DNA of 64,000 nucleotides from assembly GCF_036365825.1 (NCBI RefSeq), contig NZ_CP142675.1:1054001-1118000 (forward strand), given 5' to 3'. Source of the DNA: Qipengyuania sp. HL-TH1 (GTDB lineage Bacteria > Pseudomonadota > Alphaproteobacteria > Sphingomonadales > Sphingomonadaceae). Within the stretch, counting starts at the first letter, position 1. Every line of letters begins with the position of its first letter. A model generated the notes under the pieces. That model was given only the letters and a program-made list of their open reading frames with translations, was not told the origin of the DNA and ran no database searches. This document shows positions 27,393 to 39,097 of this stretch, piece after piece. The position numbers and the translations under genes are program-made.

Positions 27393-28282
27393 CAGTCGGT
27401 CAGCTCGCGCTCGATCGGGGTGGCCGCGCCGAGCGCCGCGTCGGGTTCGTAGATCGGCTCGACGCTGACGTAATCGGTTGCAGCGGGATCGCTGACGATG
27501 CGCGCCAGACCGCCGTCATCGGTGGTTTCGGTGAGGATGGCGACCGCAATACCCGGGGGGTAGTATCCTCCCGCGCCGCTGGTCACGAAGACATCGCCGG
27601 GGCTGAGCGGATTGATCCCGAGATTGATCAGCCTGATGCGCAGCAGGCCATCGCCGCGCCCTTCGGCAAAGGCCACGACCTCGTCCTTGGCCCGGCGCAC
27701 CGGGAGGATGCTTTCGGTATCGGTGAGCAGCAGCACGCGCGCGCTGTCGCTCCCGACTTCGAGGATGCGTCCGACCACGCCGCGGGGTGAGCGGACCGGC
27801 ATGCCGATCGCCACCCCGTCGTTCGACCCGGCGCCGAGATAGGCGAAGCGGCGAGTGCTCGAGGCGGAGGACCCCACCAGCCGCGCGACGGCAACGGGTT
27901 CGATCTCCTTGTCGTGCAGATCGAGCAGGCCCTTCAGCCGCCGGTTTTCCTGCTTGACCGCGTCGGCTTCGGCCAGCCGGATACGCGCGATTTCCATCTC
28001 GCGCTTGAGATCGGCATTCTTCGACCCCGCTCGGTAATAGCCGCTGACGGTTTCCCAGAAGCCCTTGCTGCCGGTCCTCACCGTGGCCGCGGTCTCGGTC
28101 GCGGGCGAGACACCGGTCTGCGCCGCCCCACGCAGCCCGCCGAACAATTGGGGCTGGAAGAAGGACAGGGTGAGGAGGATGGCGCCGATAAGCGCGCCAG
28201 CGCCCGCGATCAGATAGCCGGTGAAGAGGTTGTATTGCGCCCTGCGAGAAAACCCCGAGCGCCGTGAGCCTGTCGGCGCCAT
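27392..28282 (-). CDS. mreC: rod shape-determining protein MreC
   Basis: The protein has 296 residues. A short basic cytoplasmic start is followed by one membrane segment (YLIAGAGALIGAILLTLSFF), then a coiled coil rich in Lys/Glu/Leu (about 85-125, with EMEIARIRLAEADAVKQENR) and the beta-rich MreC domain with the conserved VGRILEVGSDSARVLLLTD. It scaffolds MreB and the cell-wall synthesis enzymes in the periplasm. It lies 13 bp after mreB and is coupled to mreD. Confidence 0.93.
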   Translation of the reverse strand: MAPTGSRRSGFSRRAQYNLFTGYLIAGAGALIGAILLTLSFFQPQLFGGLRGAAQTGVSPATETAATVRTGSKGFWETVSGYYRAGSKNADLKREMEIARIRLAEADAVKQENRRLKGLLDLHDKEIEPVAVARLVGSSASSTRRFAYLGAGSNDGVAIGMPVRSPRGVVGRILEVGSDSARVLLLTDTESILPVRRAKDEVVAFAEGRGDGLLRIRLINLGINPLSPGDVFVTSGAGGYYPPGIAVAILTETTDDGGLARIVSDPAATDYVSVEPIYEPDAALGAATPIERELTD

Positions 28283-28295
28283 TCCCCTGCCTTTC

Positions 28296-31337
<3,042 letters not shown>

Positions 31338-33171
31338 GCTGGGCTAGCCTCCGCCTCTGCTCGACAACTTTTACGCTGTAGAGGCCAAATGCGGACTGTC
31401 AGGCTGCGACCCGTTTGCTGCCGCTTTCGACCATGTTTGATTCATCGTTTCGAGTCTGAGTGCGGCTTGCGGTTTTACCTATTCGCACATTGCTAGCGCC
31501 AAACACTCCAGTACGATTGGTTTTCGCTGGACAGCATCCTACCATCTCGCCTCACGTTTACTACTCTCCAAACACCACCATCGCCCCAAAGTAGTCCAGC
31601 CGGTAAAAAACCTTCTTCGCTCGCTTGAGTAAAAAACACCCTGTCATCAGAGCCGTCGAAGCTGAAGATCACGATCTGAAACGCAACGTGCTCAACTTCC
31701 GGCGTCCTCCATCGAAATGAGTTCCAAACATCATCCTCGATAACTATGACTTCTCCACTTGTGAGAAGAACAGGGGGCGTTGCGCCCGTCGCCCGATTTC
31801 CATTGAGACGCGCGAGAGCTTGTTGGGGCGAAATAGAGCCGAAATCTGCGCCAGCAGTTTCTGTAGTGATTACGTAGTTGGGATCTAGAAGTCTGGTAGA
31901 TACGGGATCATTAGTGATAGTTAAGATCGAGGGCTCATCAAGAATAAACTCCACCACAGCGACAAACTGTTCAACGCCGATTTGTCTCTCAGAGTCTATG
32001 AATTCTGTGCCGCCAACAATTGCTATCTTTCCAGCGCGACTAACCGAACATAGTGAGACATGTTTGCTTTCGGCACGCTTGCTTATTAGCAGTGTTTCTA
32101 GGGCACCGTCAACCTGCTCAGAAACTTTGGGCGACTCTGGGCAACCACTTTGTTGCAGAAGAAGTTCTCTCACTCGATCCGCATTCAGGCTATCCCGCAG
32201 GAGGCTAACCCACCCCCTTTCTACAATCTCCGAAGCAATGGGTCCGATTACTTCAATCAAATTTTCCGCACCAAGGTAATCGGCGAGCCCCGTCTCCCCA
32301 TTGCCTTCCATGACCCCATAGTTAGTGAAAACAACTAACTCGGGGAGGGTTCCATTCTCTTTTGCTTGCTTAAATTCAGCAATTCGGTCTCTGAATGGAA
32401 TTGATTTGACGGTAAAGGAAACACCCATATCATTTGTAAGGCTACGAGCACTTTGACTGATTACATCAGGCGGCAAACTTTCTTCTTGGGGTGACTGCAG
32501 TCGCCAAATTAATATTTCCGAACGGTGATTTGAGTAGTACCATTCGTTGAAACTATTTGCAAAACTGCCAATGCTTGTCCCCGCGAAACTCCAGAACGTC
32601 GAAAAAGCGAATATCGCGATCGCTATTGTTGCCAGCGCTTTTCTTCCGGGCAATCTTTGAAAAATACATTGTTCTGCGCGCTTCAGCTGATCAGACCAAT
32701 TCTTGGCTGGCAAATGCACTAAATGCTCATCGATGATCGACTGTAGCCACACGCGCTTTTGAGCCTCCGTTGAGCCAAAGGCATGAATCGCATCTTTTGC
32801 TACTGTAATTATCAATGCGGCGTTCGCCTTGCGCCAATCGCTATCAAGACCGACTAGCCGCTCCACTTCAGCGTATAAGTTGATCGCTTCCTCGTGATCC
32901 ATGGCCATTTTACACTTCGAAAGGTTGTCTCAATTTTGGTATTGTTAAGGATGCCTACGAGTGCGCAGGCCGGACGTAAAGAGCGTGACCAAATTATGTA
33001 GGTTCCTTAGGCACTGCTTCTACAGAACTAGTAATTCAGCATACTCTCAGCCGCCATTCAATGTCAGTTCCCCGCCCCAAAGTCGGACCTAGCGACTCCG
33101 CTTCACATTAACTCAAATCAGACATTGACCGAAGCCCGGAAATGCTGGACCAGACCGTGCGTTCTATGTCT
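31338..33171. mobile_element. AT-richer islet bounded by mutL-tail repeats
   Basis: The segment between the two copies of the mutL 3' end is visibly AT-richer than the surrounding sequence, contains one gene (31493-32908) and has long flanks without ORFs (31338-31492 and 32909-33171). No integrase, transposase or terminal inverted repeat is seen, so it is a passive genomic islet, probably acquired by homologous recombination or past integration at the mutL tail. Mobility is inferred from the repeats and base composition only. Confidence 0.5.
31493..32908 (-). CDS. unknown membrane protein of the mutL islet
   Basis: The protein has 471 residues. The N-terminal ~85 residues are soluble and helical. 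A single hydrophobic segment at about 93-115 (ATIAIAIFAFSTFWSFAGTS) follows, and the C-terminal ~350 residues would then be periplasmic. This large part begins with a strand/helix pattern (ILIWRL, then VISQSARSLTNDMGVSFTVK and ELVVFTNYGVMEG) that is reminiscent of a periplasmic binding protein fold, but I recognise no family. It is AT-richer than its neighbours, lies inside the islet, and is antisense to mutL and the next lipoprotein, so it is probably foreign. The ATG at 32908 or 32902 may be the start. Confidence 0.65.
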   Translation of the reverse strand: MAMDHEEAINLYAEVERLVGLDSDWRKANAALIITVAKDAIHAFGSTEAQKRVWLQSIIDEHLVHLPAKNWSDQLKRAEQCIFQRLPGRKALATIAIAIFAFSTFWSFAGTSIGSFANSFNEWYYSNHRSEILIWRLQSPQEESLPPDVISQSARSLTNDMGVSFTVKSIPFRDRIAEFKQAKENGTLPELVVFTNYGVMEGNGETGLADYLGAENLIEVIGPIASEIVERGWVSLLRDSLNADRVRELLLQQSGCPESPKVSEQVDGALETLLISKRAESKHVSLCSVSRAGKIAIVGGTEFIDSERQIGVEQFVAVVEFILDEPSILTITNDPVSTRLLDPNYVITTETAGADFGSISPQQALARLNGNRATGATPPVLLTSGEVIVIEDDVWNSFRWRTPEVEHVAFQIVIFSFDGSDDRVFFTQASEEGFLPAGLLWGDGGVWRVVNVRRDGRMLSSENQSYWSVWR

Positions 33172-33224
33172 CGACTGGGGTCAAACTGTCGGAGGAAGAC
33201 GTCGAGAAACTGTTCGGGAGGCAC
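33172..33224 (+). repeat. right copy of the mutL-tail direct repeat
   Basis: Read in frame it encodes TGVKLSEEDVEKLFGRHL, against TWVKLSMEDVEKLFGRH at the mutL end. It has no start codon of its own and ends 3 bp before the ATG of the next lipoprotein gene, whose Shine-Dalgarno sequence GGGAGG is part of the repeat. It is a remnant of a different mutL allele that once directly preceded the lipoprotein gene. Confidence 0.7.
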
Positions 33225-33226
33225 TT

Positions 33227-33712
33227 ATGCGAAAGATTGCACTGCTGGTGACGTTGGCGCTGGCCGCCTGTTCCAGCGAACCGACCGAGGAAGAACGCGC
33301 CGCCGCGGTCGCCGAGGTCGAGGCGCATCGGACCCCGCCGCCGCAACCGCTGGTGCTCGACCCCATCCGTTATCGCGAAATCGAACAGCACGATCTGTAT
33401 GGCGCAGGCTGCAGCTTCGCGCCCAAGGGCGGCGGCCTTGCGGCGACCGCGCTCGCAATGGCGGAGACCGGGCATTTCCTCCACAATGGCGAACTGGTCA
33501 CGCTGGCCGCGGACAAGGGTAGCGCCGAACTGCCCTATCTGGCGCGCCGCAAGTATGACGGGACCGCGTTTTCGATGACGCTCGAGCTCGACGAGGAAAC
33601 GGGCGAGCAGGTCGGTGAGGAAGTCAGCGATTATTCCGCCACGCTGACCATTCGCGACGCGCATGAGGCCGAGGTCTATCGCAAGACCGGCATCGCGCAA
33701 TGCGGCGTCTGA
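33227..33712 (+). CDS. lipoprotein of unknown function
   Basis: The protein has 161 residues. A short signal MRKIALLVTLALAAC with a lipobox (LAAC, Cys at 15) makes it a probable outer- or inner-membrane lipoprotein. The mature part is acidic, opens with SSEPTEEERAAAV and has two further Cys residues that could form a disulfide. I do not recognise the family. The ATG at 33227 has GGGAGG 6 nt upstream, and this tract is in the mutL-tail remnant, so it seems that this gene originally followed mutL directly. Confidence 0.7.
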   Translation: MRKIALLVTLALAACSSEPTEEERAAAVAEVEAHRTPPPQPLVLDPIRYREIEQHDLYGAGCSFAPKGGGLAATALAMAETGHFLHNGELVTLAADKGSAELPYLARRKYDGTAFSMTLELDEETGEQVGEEVSDYSATLTIRDAHEAEVYRKTGIAQCGV

Positions 33713-33713
33713 G

Positions 33714-34172
33714 CTAGTCCGTCCCTTCCGGGTCGCGTGTGCGGATCAGCCCGTTCGAGACCATTTCCATCACCGGCTCGTCATTCTGGTTGAAGACGGT
33801 GAGATGGCTCTTGAAGATGCCCATTTCGGGGCGAGAGGCGCTGCGGCGTTTCTCGATCACTTCGCTTTCGCACCGGAGCGTGTCGCCCGGATAGACCGGC
33901 TTTTTCCACCGTAGCTGATCGACACCCGGCGAACCCAGGCCCGCCTGCTTGTGCTTGGTCAAATTCTCGACCAGCATCGACATGGTCATCGCGCAGGTGT
34001 GCCAGCCGCTGGCTGAGATGCGGCCGAAATGGGTCTGCGCCGCGGCCTCGTCATCGAGGTGGAACGGCTGCGGATCGTATTTCGAGGCGAAGTCGATCAC
34101 CTCTTCACGCGTGACCTCGTAACGGCCGAAGGCCTGCTTGTGCCCGATGGCGATGTCTTCGTAGAACTGCAT
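33714..34172 (-). CDS. MaoC-like dehydratase
   Basis: The protein has 152 residues from MQFYEDI. It has the hot-dog-fold MaoC hydratase segment FASKYDPQPFHLDDEAAAQT, in which the Asp and His are the expected catalytic pair, followed by GRISASGWHTCAMTM and RWKKPVYPGDTL. Such proteins hydrate enoyl-CoA in fatty-acid-like pathways, and the substrate here is unknown. The stop is convergent with the lipoprotein stop 1 bp away. The ATG at 34172 is chosen because AMQF is the usual start region. Confidence 0.88.
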   Translation of the reverse strand: MQFYEDIAIGHKQAFGRYEVTREEVIDFASKYDPQPFHLDDEAAAQTHFGRISASGWHTCAMTMSMLVENLTKHKQAGLGSPGVDQLRWKKPVYPGDTLRCESEVIEKRRSASRPEMGIFKSHLTVFNQNDEPVMEMVSNGLIRTRDPEGTD

Positions 34173-34188
34173 TGCAAAATGCAATGTA

Positions 34189-34956
34189 TCAAAGCGCGGG
34201 GCGAAGCAACATCCAAATCCCCATGCCGATCATCGCAAGGTTCTCGGTGAGCGATACGAATCCGAGCGGGACATTGCCGCTCCCGCCGACGCAGGCGCAT
34301 TTGATGCTGCGTTTCTGGATGTAGACCGCGTAGAAAACGCTGACCGCGCCGATCGCGCCGATGGTCAGTGCTACCGGGATCGAGAGCCAGGGCAATTGCC
34401 GCCCCGCCATGAGCACCGCCGCGCCGGCCTCGAGGAAGGGATAGGCATAGGCGTAGGGTACCCAGCGCCGGCCGAGCAGGTCGTAGCCCACGAACATGGT
34501 CGAGAACTGTTCGACATCCTGCAGCTTAAGCATGGCGAGCATCGCCATCGAAAAGGCGACGAACCATTCGGCGGTCCGCGCGGTGAAGGCGGCTTCATAG
34601 ACGAACAGGCTGAGCGCGACTGCCAGCGCCGCGCAGACGGCGAACACCGCGATAACCGGCGTGTAGCTGGTGTCGCCAGCGCTAGGATCATCGTAGCCGA
34701 AATGCGTCCGCAATTTGCTGTAACCGCCGATCCGCTCGTCCCCGATAAAGGTCTGCGGGGTCGTGTCGACGCCGTGCTGCGCCTTGAACGCGTCGGTCTG
34801 TTCGCGGGTGGTCAGCCAATGGTCCTCGACCGCGAAGCCTTCGCGCTCGAGCAGCCATTTGGACTTCGTGCCATATGGACAGACATGCTTGTCCATAACC
34901 ATGCGGTACAGCCGCGCGGTCTTGGCCCCGGGGGAAGCTGCGTCCGCCGCGCTCAT
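34189..34956 (-). CDS. fusion of glutaredoxin and MauE-like membrane domain
   Basis: The protein has 255 residues. Residues 1-85 form a glutaredoxin domain with the monothiol site CPYGTKSKWLL and the glutathione-binding TPQTFIGDERIGGYSKL. Residues ~95-255 hold about four membrane segments and the Cys-rich loop KCACVGGSG, as in MauE, which is involved in disulfide handling during methylamine dehydrogenase maturation. The fusion suggests a membrane thiol-redox enzyme, possibly passing electrons across the inner membrane. The 3' side abuts the MaoC gene, and the start overlaps the stop of the upstream DUF1206 gene by 4 bp. Confidence 0.8.
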   Translation of the reverse strand: MSAADAASPGAKTARLYRMVMDKHVCPYGTKSKWLLEREGFAVEDHWLTTREQTDAFKAQHGVDTTPQTFIGDERIGGYSKLRTHFGYDDPSAGDTSYTPVIAVFAVCAALAVALSLFVYEAAFTARTAEWFVAFSMAMLAMLKLQDVEQFSTMFVGYDLLGRRWVPYAYAYPFLEAGAAVLMAGRQLPWLSIPVALTIGAIGAVSVFYAVYIQKRSIKCACVGGSGNVPLGFVSLTENLAMIGMGIWMLLRPAL

Positions 34957-35750
34957 GCGCGGAAGCGGGGCACGCGTCCTTCGGTGCCCAGATCGGGGAT
35001 GATGCGATACCGTGCGAGGACGAGGCTGAAGAGGCCGAAGGCGAGCAGGCCGATCGCGACGAGCTTGAAGACGATGCCTTCACCCGCGAGGCTGGCGACG
35101 GCATCGCCGAGCGTCTTCACCTGGTCCGATCCGCCGCTCATGAAACCGGCCTGGAACAGCGACCAGCCGATGATCAGGAAGACGACCGCGCGTGCCAGAT
35201 AGCCTGTGCCGCCGATCCAGCGGGTCTGCGAGGGCGCGCGCGGACTGATGCGGTTCATGAAGCTGCCGGTCAGGCCCTTCTTGGCCTGGAAAGCCGCGGT
35301 GGCGAAGAAGGCGATCCCCAGCAGGCCAAGCACGACGCCGCCGAACTCGATTGCCAGCACGCCCGACGCCGCTTCCTGCGCGCCGCCGCCATTGTCGCTG
35401 CCCGTGGTGGCGAATTTATAGGCCGAATAGGCCAGCGCGAGGTGGCCGATCGCGCTCCCCGCATGGCCGATCCGCGTGGCCCAGCCGGTCTTGTCGGTGC
35501 CGTGGTGTTCGACATCGAGGAGTGTCGAGGCGAAACGGAACAGCGCATAGGCGAGCAGGCCGACCACCATCAGCCACAGGATGGCAGTGCCGAGCGGGAA
35601 ATCCTGGATGGCCTGAAAGATGCCATTGGTACCCTGGCCGATCCGGCCCGCGCTGGTCAGCGCAATCAGTCCGAGCACCGAATAGAGAATTGCCCGGCTG
35701 AAATAGCCGACGCGCACCAGCGTGCTGAACTTTTCCGATTTATCGACCAC
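34953..35750 (-). CDS. DUF1206 family membrane protein
   Basis: The protein has 265 residues. Three repeated units of about 75 residues, each with two hydrophobic segments, are visible (RVGYFSRAILYSVLGLIAL, then TRIGHAGSAIGHLALAYSAY and TGYLARAVVFLIIGWSLF). This pattern is typical of DUF1206. I chose the GTG at 35750 because GGGGAG lies 6 nt upstream; the ORF is open for 20 codons further, but those residues are not membrane-like. The function is unknown. It overlaps the following gene in ATGA. Confidence 0.85.
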   Translation of the reverse strand: MVDKSEKFSTLVRVGYFSRAILYSVLGLIALTSAGRIGQGTNGIFQAIQDFPLGTAILWLMVVGLLAYALFRFASTLLDVEHHGTDKTGWATRIGHAGSAIGHLALAYSAYKFATTGSDNGGGAQEAASGVLAIEFGGVVLGLLGIAFFATAAFQAKKGLTGSFMNRISPRAPSQTRWIGGTGYLARAVVFLIIGWSLFQAGFMSGGSDQVKTLGDAVASLAGEGIVFKLVAIGLLAFGLFSLVLARYRIIPDLGTEGRVPRFRA

Positions 35751-35813
35751 GTATGTCTCCCCGTTGAGCTTTGCTTGGCAACGGGGAGGGCGCGTGCTCG
35801 TTCCGCACACCGC

Positions 35814-37085
35814 CTAATTTTGCGCGGCGAGCGCATCCGCGACATCGGCCAGATCGCCATCCGCGCGCGCCGCCTGTGGCAGGCCGATCAGATGCCGCAG
35901 CAAAGGCGTGATCGCGGTGTTCTGGAAGGTTTCGATCGTCACACCGCTACGAAAGGCGGGTCCGTGGGCGATGAACAGAGATGCCATTTCGGGGGCAAAT
36001 GGATCGTAGCCATGACTGCCGCCGCTCCACGTCGCGTCGGAAGCGCGGGTGGTGATGGTCCAGCCGGTATCGGGCAGGCAGAAATAGGGCGGAATGCGCG
36101 GGTGCGTGCCATATTGGTAGCGGGCGGGAATCTCGCCTTTGCGCCAGCATTCCATATGCGCATGGTCCCGCAGCAGCGCCGCTTCGAGCGCCGCGGTGTT
36201 CCCTTCGGTGGCTTCGAATGTCGCATAGGCCCCGCTTTCGACGGCGCGGTAGAGCGACGCATCGACGATCTCGTCGAGCACGATCATCTTGTTCGATCCG
36301 GTCGGGGCCATCCCGTGGTCCGACACCAGCACCAGATTGGCGGGCTGGCCCAGGCTTTCGAGCCCCGCGAGCAGATCGGCGATATGGCTGTCGACGTCGC
36401 GCAGCGCCTCGTCGATCTCCTCGCCCACTGGTCCGCCGCCATGTCCTGCACTGTCGACCGTATCGAAATAGAGCGTCACGAATTCGGGGCGGATCTCCGC
36501 CGGGCGGCGCAGCCAGTCGAGCACCGAATTGACGCGCTGCGTATTGGTGACCTGCATGCTGAAGGCCTGCCAGTCGCTTGCCATGGTGCCATCCGGTACC
36601 GGGCCATATCCTTCCGCCGTACCGCCCCAGGCGACCGCCGAACCGGGCCAGAACATCGCTGCGCTGCGGATGCCCGCTTCCTCGGCCTCGACCCACACCG
36701 GCTTGGCCTCGTTCCACCAATAGGGATCGACCGTGGCCATGGTGAAGGCTTCATCGGGCCGCGTCTTGTCTTCCATGCGGTTGGCAATGATGCCGTGATG
36801 ATCGGGCACCAGACCCGTTACCAGCGTCCAGTGATTGGGGAAGGTCTTGGTCGGGAAGGACGGCCGCATCGCCGCGCGCGCACCTTCGCCGGCCAACCGC
36901 GACAGCGTCGGTGTCAGCCCGCGTTCGAGATAGTCCGGATGGAACCCGTCGATCGAGACGAGGATCGTCACCGGTGCCCGCTGTTCGGCCACCGCCGCGC
37001 TTGCAACCGGCGTATCGGTATAGCCGGCGCACCCGCCGAGGACGCTGGCAAAGCCAAGGGCGAGGGCGGCGGCAATCCGGTTCAT
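35814..37085 (-). CDS. nucleotide pyrophosphatase/phosphodiesterase-type alkaline phosphatase superfamily lipoprotein
   Basis: The protein has 423 residues. An N-terminal lipoprotein signal (MNRIAAALALGFASVLGGC) anchors it in the envelope. The catalytic region has VSIDGFHPDYLE with the first metal Asp, FPTKTFPNHW with the nucleophile Thr, and LVSDHGMAPTGSNKM with metal-binding Asp/His. This is the ENPP-like arrangement that hydrolyses nucleotide or phosphodiester bonds outside the cytoplasm. The substrate is not known. The ATG at 37085 is chosen because it starts the signal peptide, whereas the earlier frame is not signal-like. ychF lies 10 bp upstream on the same strand. Confidence 0.87.
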   Translation of the reverse strand: MNRIAAALALGFASVLGGCAGYTDTPVASAAVAEQRAPVTILVSIDGFHPDYLERGLTPTLSRLAGEGARAAMRPSFPTKTFPNHWTLVTGLVPDHHGIIANRMEDKTRPDEAFTMATVDPYWWNEAKPVWVEAEEAGIRSAAMFWPGSAVAWGGTAEGYGPVPDGTMASDWQAFSMQVTNTQRVNSVLDWLRRPAEIRPEFVTLYFDTVDSAGHGGGPVGEEIDEALRDVDSHIADLLAGLESLGQPANLVLVSDHGMAPTGSNKMIVLDEIVDASLYRAVESGAYATFEATEGNTAALEAALLRDHAHMECWRKGEIPARYQYGTHPRIPPYFCLPDTGWTITTRASDATWSGGSHGYDPFAPEMASLFIAHGPAFRSGVTIETFQNTAITPLLRHLIGLPQAARADGDLADVADALAAQN

Positions 37086-37095
37086 GGAAGTGACC

Positions 37096-38196
37096 TCAGA
37101 CGTTGAACTTAAATAACAGGACATCCCCGTCCTGCACGAGATATTCCTTGCCTTCCTGGCGCAGCTTGCCCGCTTCGCGCGCACCGCTTTCGCCGCCAAG
37201 CGCAAGGTAATCATCGTAGGCAATTGTTTCAGCGCGAATAAACCCGCGCTCGAAATCGGTATGAATTTCGCCTGCGGCCTGCGGTGCCTTGGCCCCGGTG
37301 GGGAAAGTCCAAGCGCGCGTTTCCTTCGGACCGGCGGTGAAAAAGGTCTGCAGGCCGAGGAGCTTGTAGCCGGCGCGGATCACCCGGCTCAGTCCCGATT
37401 CTTCCAGCCCCAGTTCGGCGAGGAATTCGGTCCGGTCTTCGGGAGGCATCGTGACCAATTCGGCTTCGATGGCCGCGGAAACCACCACGGCCTCGGCGCC
37501 CTCGGCCTTGGCCTTGGTAAAAACCAGCTCGGACAGCGCATTGCCGCTCGCGGCATCTTCTTCGGCAACGTTGCAGACATAGAGCACCGGCTTGGCGGTC
37601 AGCAGCTGTGCCTGCTGGAAAACGCGGGCCTCTTCCTCGTCCTTGGGTTCGGTCAGCCGCGCGGGCTTGCCTTCCTTGAGCAGTTCGAGCGCTTGGCCGA
37701 GCACGCTGGCCATCAGCTTGGCTTCCTTGTCGCCGCTGGTGGCACGCTTGGCGGCAGCGGGAACGCGCTTCTCGAGGCTTTCGAGGTCGGCCAGCAGCAG
37801 CTCGGTCTCGACCACTTCGGCATCGGCCAGCGGATCGACCTTGTTGGCGACATGCTGGATATCGTCATCCTCGAAGCAGCGCAGCACGTGCACGATCGCA
37901 TCGACTTCGCGGATATTGCCGAGGAACTGGTTGCCCAGCCCTTCGCCCTGGCTCGCGCCTTTGACCAGTCCGGCGATATCGACGAAGGCCAGCTGCGTCG
38001 GCAGGATCTTGGCCGACTTGGCGATCGCGGCAATCTTGTCGAGCCGCTCGTCCGGCACGGCGACCTGGCCGACATTCGGCTCGATCGTGCAGAACGGATA
38101 GTTCGCGGCCTGCGCGGCCTGCGTCTCGGTCAATGCGTTGAACAGGGTGGACTTGCCGACATTCGGCAGGCCGACGATCCCGCAGCGGAAACCCAT
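37096..38196 (-). CDS. ychF: ribosome-binding GTPase/ATPase YchF
   Basis: The protein has 366 residues, as in the family. It binds ribosomes and hydrolyses ATP as well as GTP, and in E. coli it affects the oxidative stress response. Visible motifs are the P-loop GLPNVGKSTLFNAL, AFVDIAGLVKGASQGEGLGN (G3), the variant G4 segment YVCNVAEED where NKxD is replaced (characteristic of YchF), and a C-terminal TGS-like domain ending in DVLLFKFNV. The start at 38196 is the canonical MGFRCGIVG. Confidence 0.96.
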   Translation of the reverse strand: MGFRCGIVGLPNVGKSTLFNALTETQAAQAANYPFCTIEPNVGQVAVPDERLDKIAAIAKSAKILPTQLAFVDIAGLVKGASQGEGLGNQFLGNIREVDAIVHVLRCFEDDDIQHVANKVDPLADAEVVETELLLADLESLEKRVPAAAKRATSGDKEAKLMASVLGQALELLKEGKPARLTEPKDEEEARVFQQAQLLTAKPVLYVCNVAEEDAASGNALSELVFTKAKAEGAEAVVVSAAIEAELVTMPPEDRTEFLAELGLEESGLSRVIRAGYKLLGLQTFFTAGPKETRAWTFPTGAKAPQAAGEIHTDFERGFIRAETIAYDDYLALGGESGAREAGKLRQEGKEYLVQDGDVLLFKFNV

Positions 38197-38264
38197 GGAT
38201 ACGTCTTTCTCATATTTTGAAAGACGCGCCGGATAGCGATTACCCTAGCATTTGGCCAGCCTGC

Positions 38265-39020
38265 TTAGCCTCTCTCGTACTCGTCGTCGGCAAAGTCGCT
38301 CTCGCTCACATCCCATTCGTCTTCCGCAACGCCCTGATTTCGGCCGATCGCATACCACAAGAAGCAGATGAGGCCGATGCCGATGAGCGCATTCACCGCG
38401 GTGAGAGGAACCACCAGTGGAGCAATCGTCCTGGTGACGGTGCGGATGGCCAAGATCCCGATCAGCGGCGAGAGGAGAGAAAGGAGAGCAATGAGATTTC
38501 CCGCGAGATAGAGGGCGGAAAAAATCTTGAGGGCTCTTGCTTCGAAGCTGTCCGGGTCGCGTCCGAGCAGGGCAGCTTCACGGCGGCGTGAAGCGAGGTT
38601 CCAGATGATGAAGCCTGCGACGATTGTGGGGCCAATCGCCATGATCAGAGATAGATACCCGAATATAGAGTTACCCAGACCGGTCGCGAACCCGACACCC
38701 CAGAAATTGTTGAGCGCCGTCGTGGCAGAGTTGAGATGGGGGAGCGCTGCGAGGATTGGCAACGTGACCAATAGAGGAAGGCCCAGAGTGCGGCTGCGAA
38801 GCACGACGATCACCAGGAATACCAGTGCGATCACGCTGGTCAGTGCCTGCCGACCGAAAATACCGAAGTTCACGAGAAACGCACCGCACGCGCCTCCTCC
38901 CGCACCCCTGCATCCGCTGCTACCGGCGGCCCAAGTTGCGATGGCGGGCCAGAGAAAAATGGCCGCTATGAATAATCCGATCGCGACAGTCGCAACGAGC
39001 CGAAAAGACTTGTACCCCAT
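38265..39020 (-). CDS. multi-spanning membrane protein of unknown function
   Basis: The protein has 251 residues from MGYKSFRL. Roughly six hydrophobic segments are visible, and between the first and second lies a Cys/Gly-rich loop (GSSGCRGAGGGACGAF). The C-terminal tail is acidic (EDEWDVSESDFADDEYERG). I recognise no family. The start at 39020 is supported by GGGGGA about 9 nt upstream; the ORF extends upstream for 44 codons but reads as another frame. It lies between ychF and the SDR gene, with no obvious link to either. Confidence 0.6.
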   Translation of the reverse strand: MGYKSFRLVATVAIGLFIAAIFLWPAIATWAAGSSGCRGAGGGACGAFLVNFGIFGRQALTSVIALVFLVIVVLRSRTLGLPLLVTLPILAALPHLNSATTALNNFWGVGFATGLGNSIFGYLSLIMAIGPTIVAGFIIWNLASRRREAALLGRDPDSFEARALKIFSALYLAGNLIALLSLLSPLIGILAIRTVTRTIAPLVVPLTAVNALIGIGLICFLWYAIGRNQGVAEDEWDVSESDFADDEYERG

Positions 39021-39097
39021 GAGGTCCCCCAGAGATTTATTCTGAGAAATTAGTTGGGCGAAGTAAATGAGAAGTGAAAGAAAATCGCGGCGGAAAT

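Noticed and set aside
31338..33171. Insertion sequence or transposon in the mutL islet
   Set aside because: There is no transposase or integrase and no terminal inverted repeat; the flanking repeats are copies of the mutL tail.
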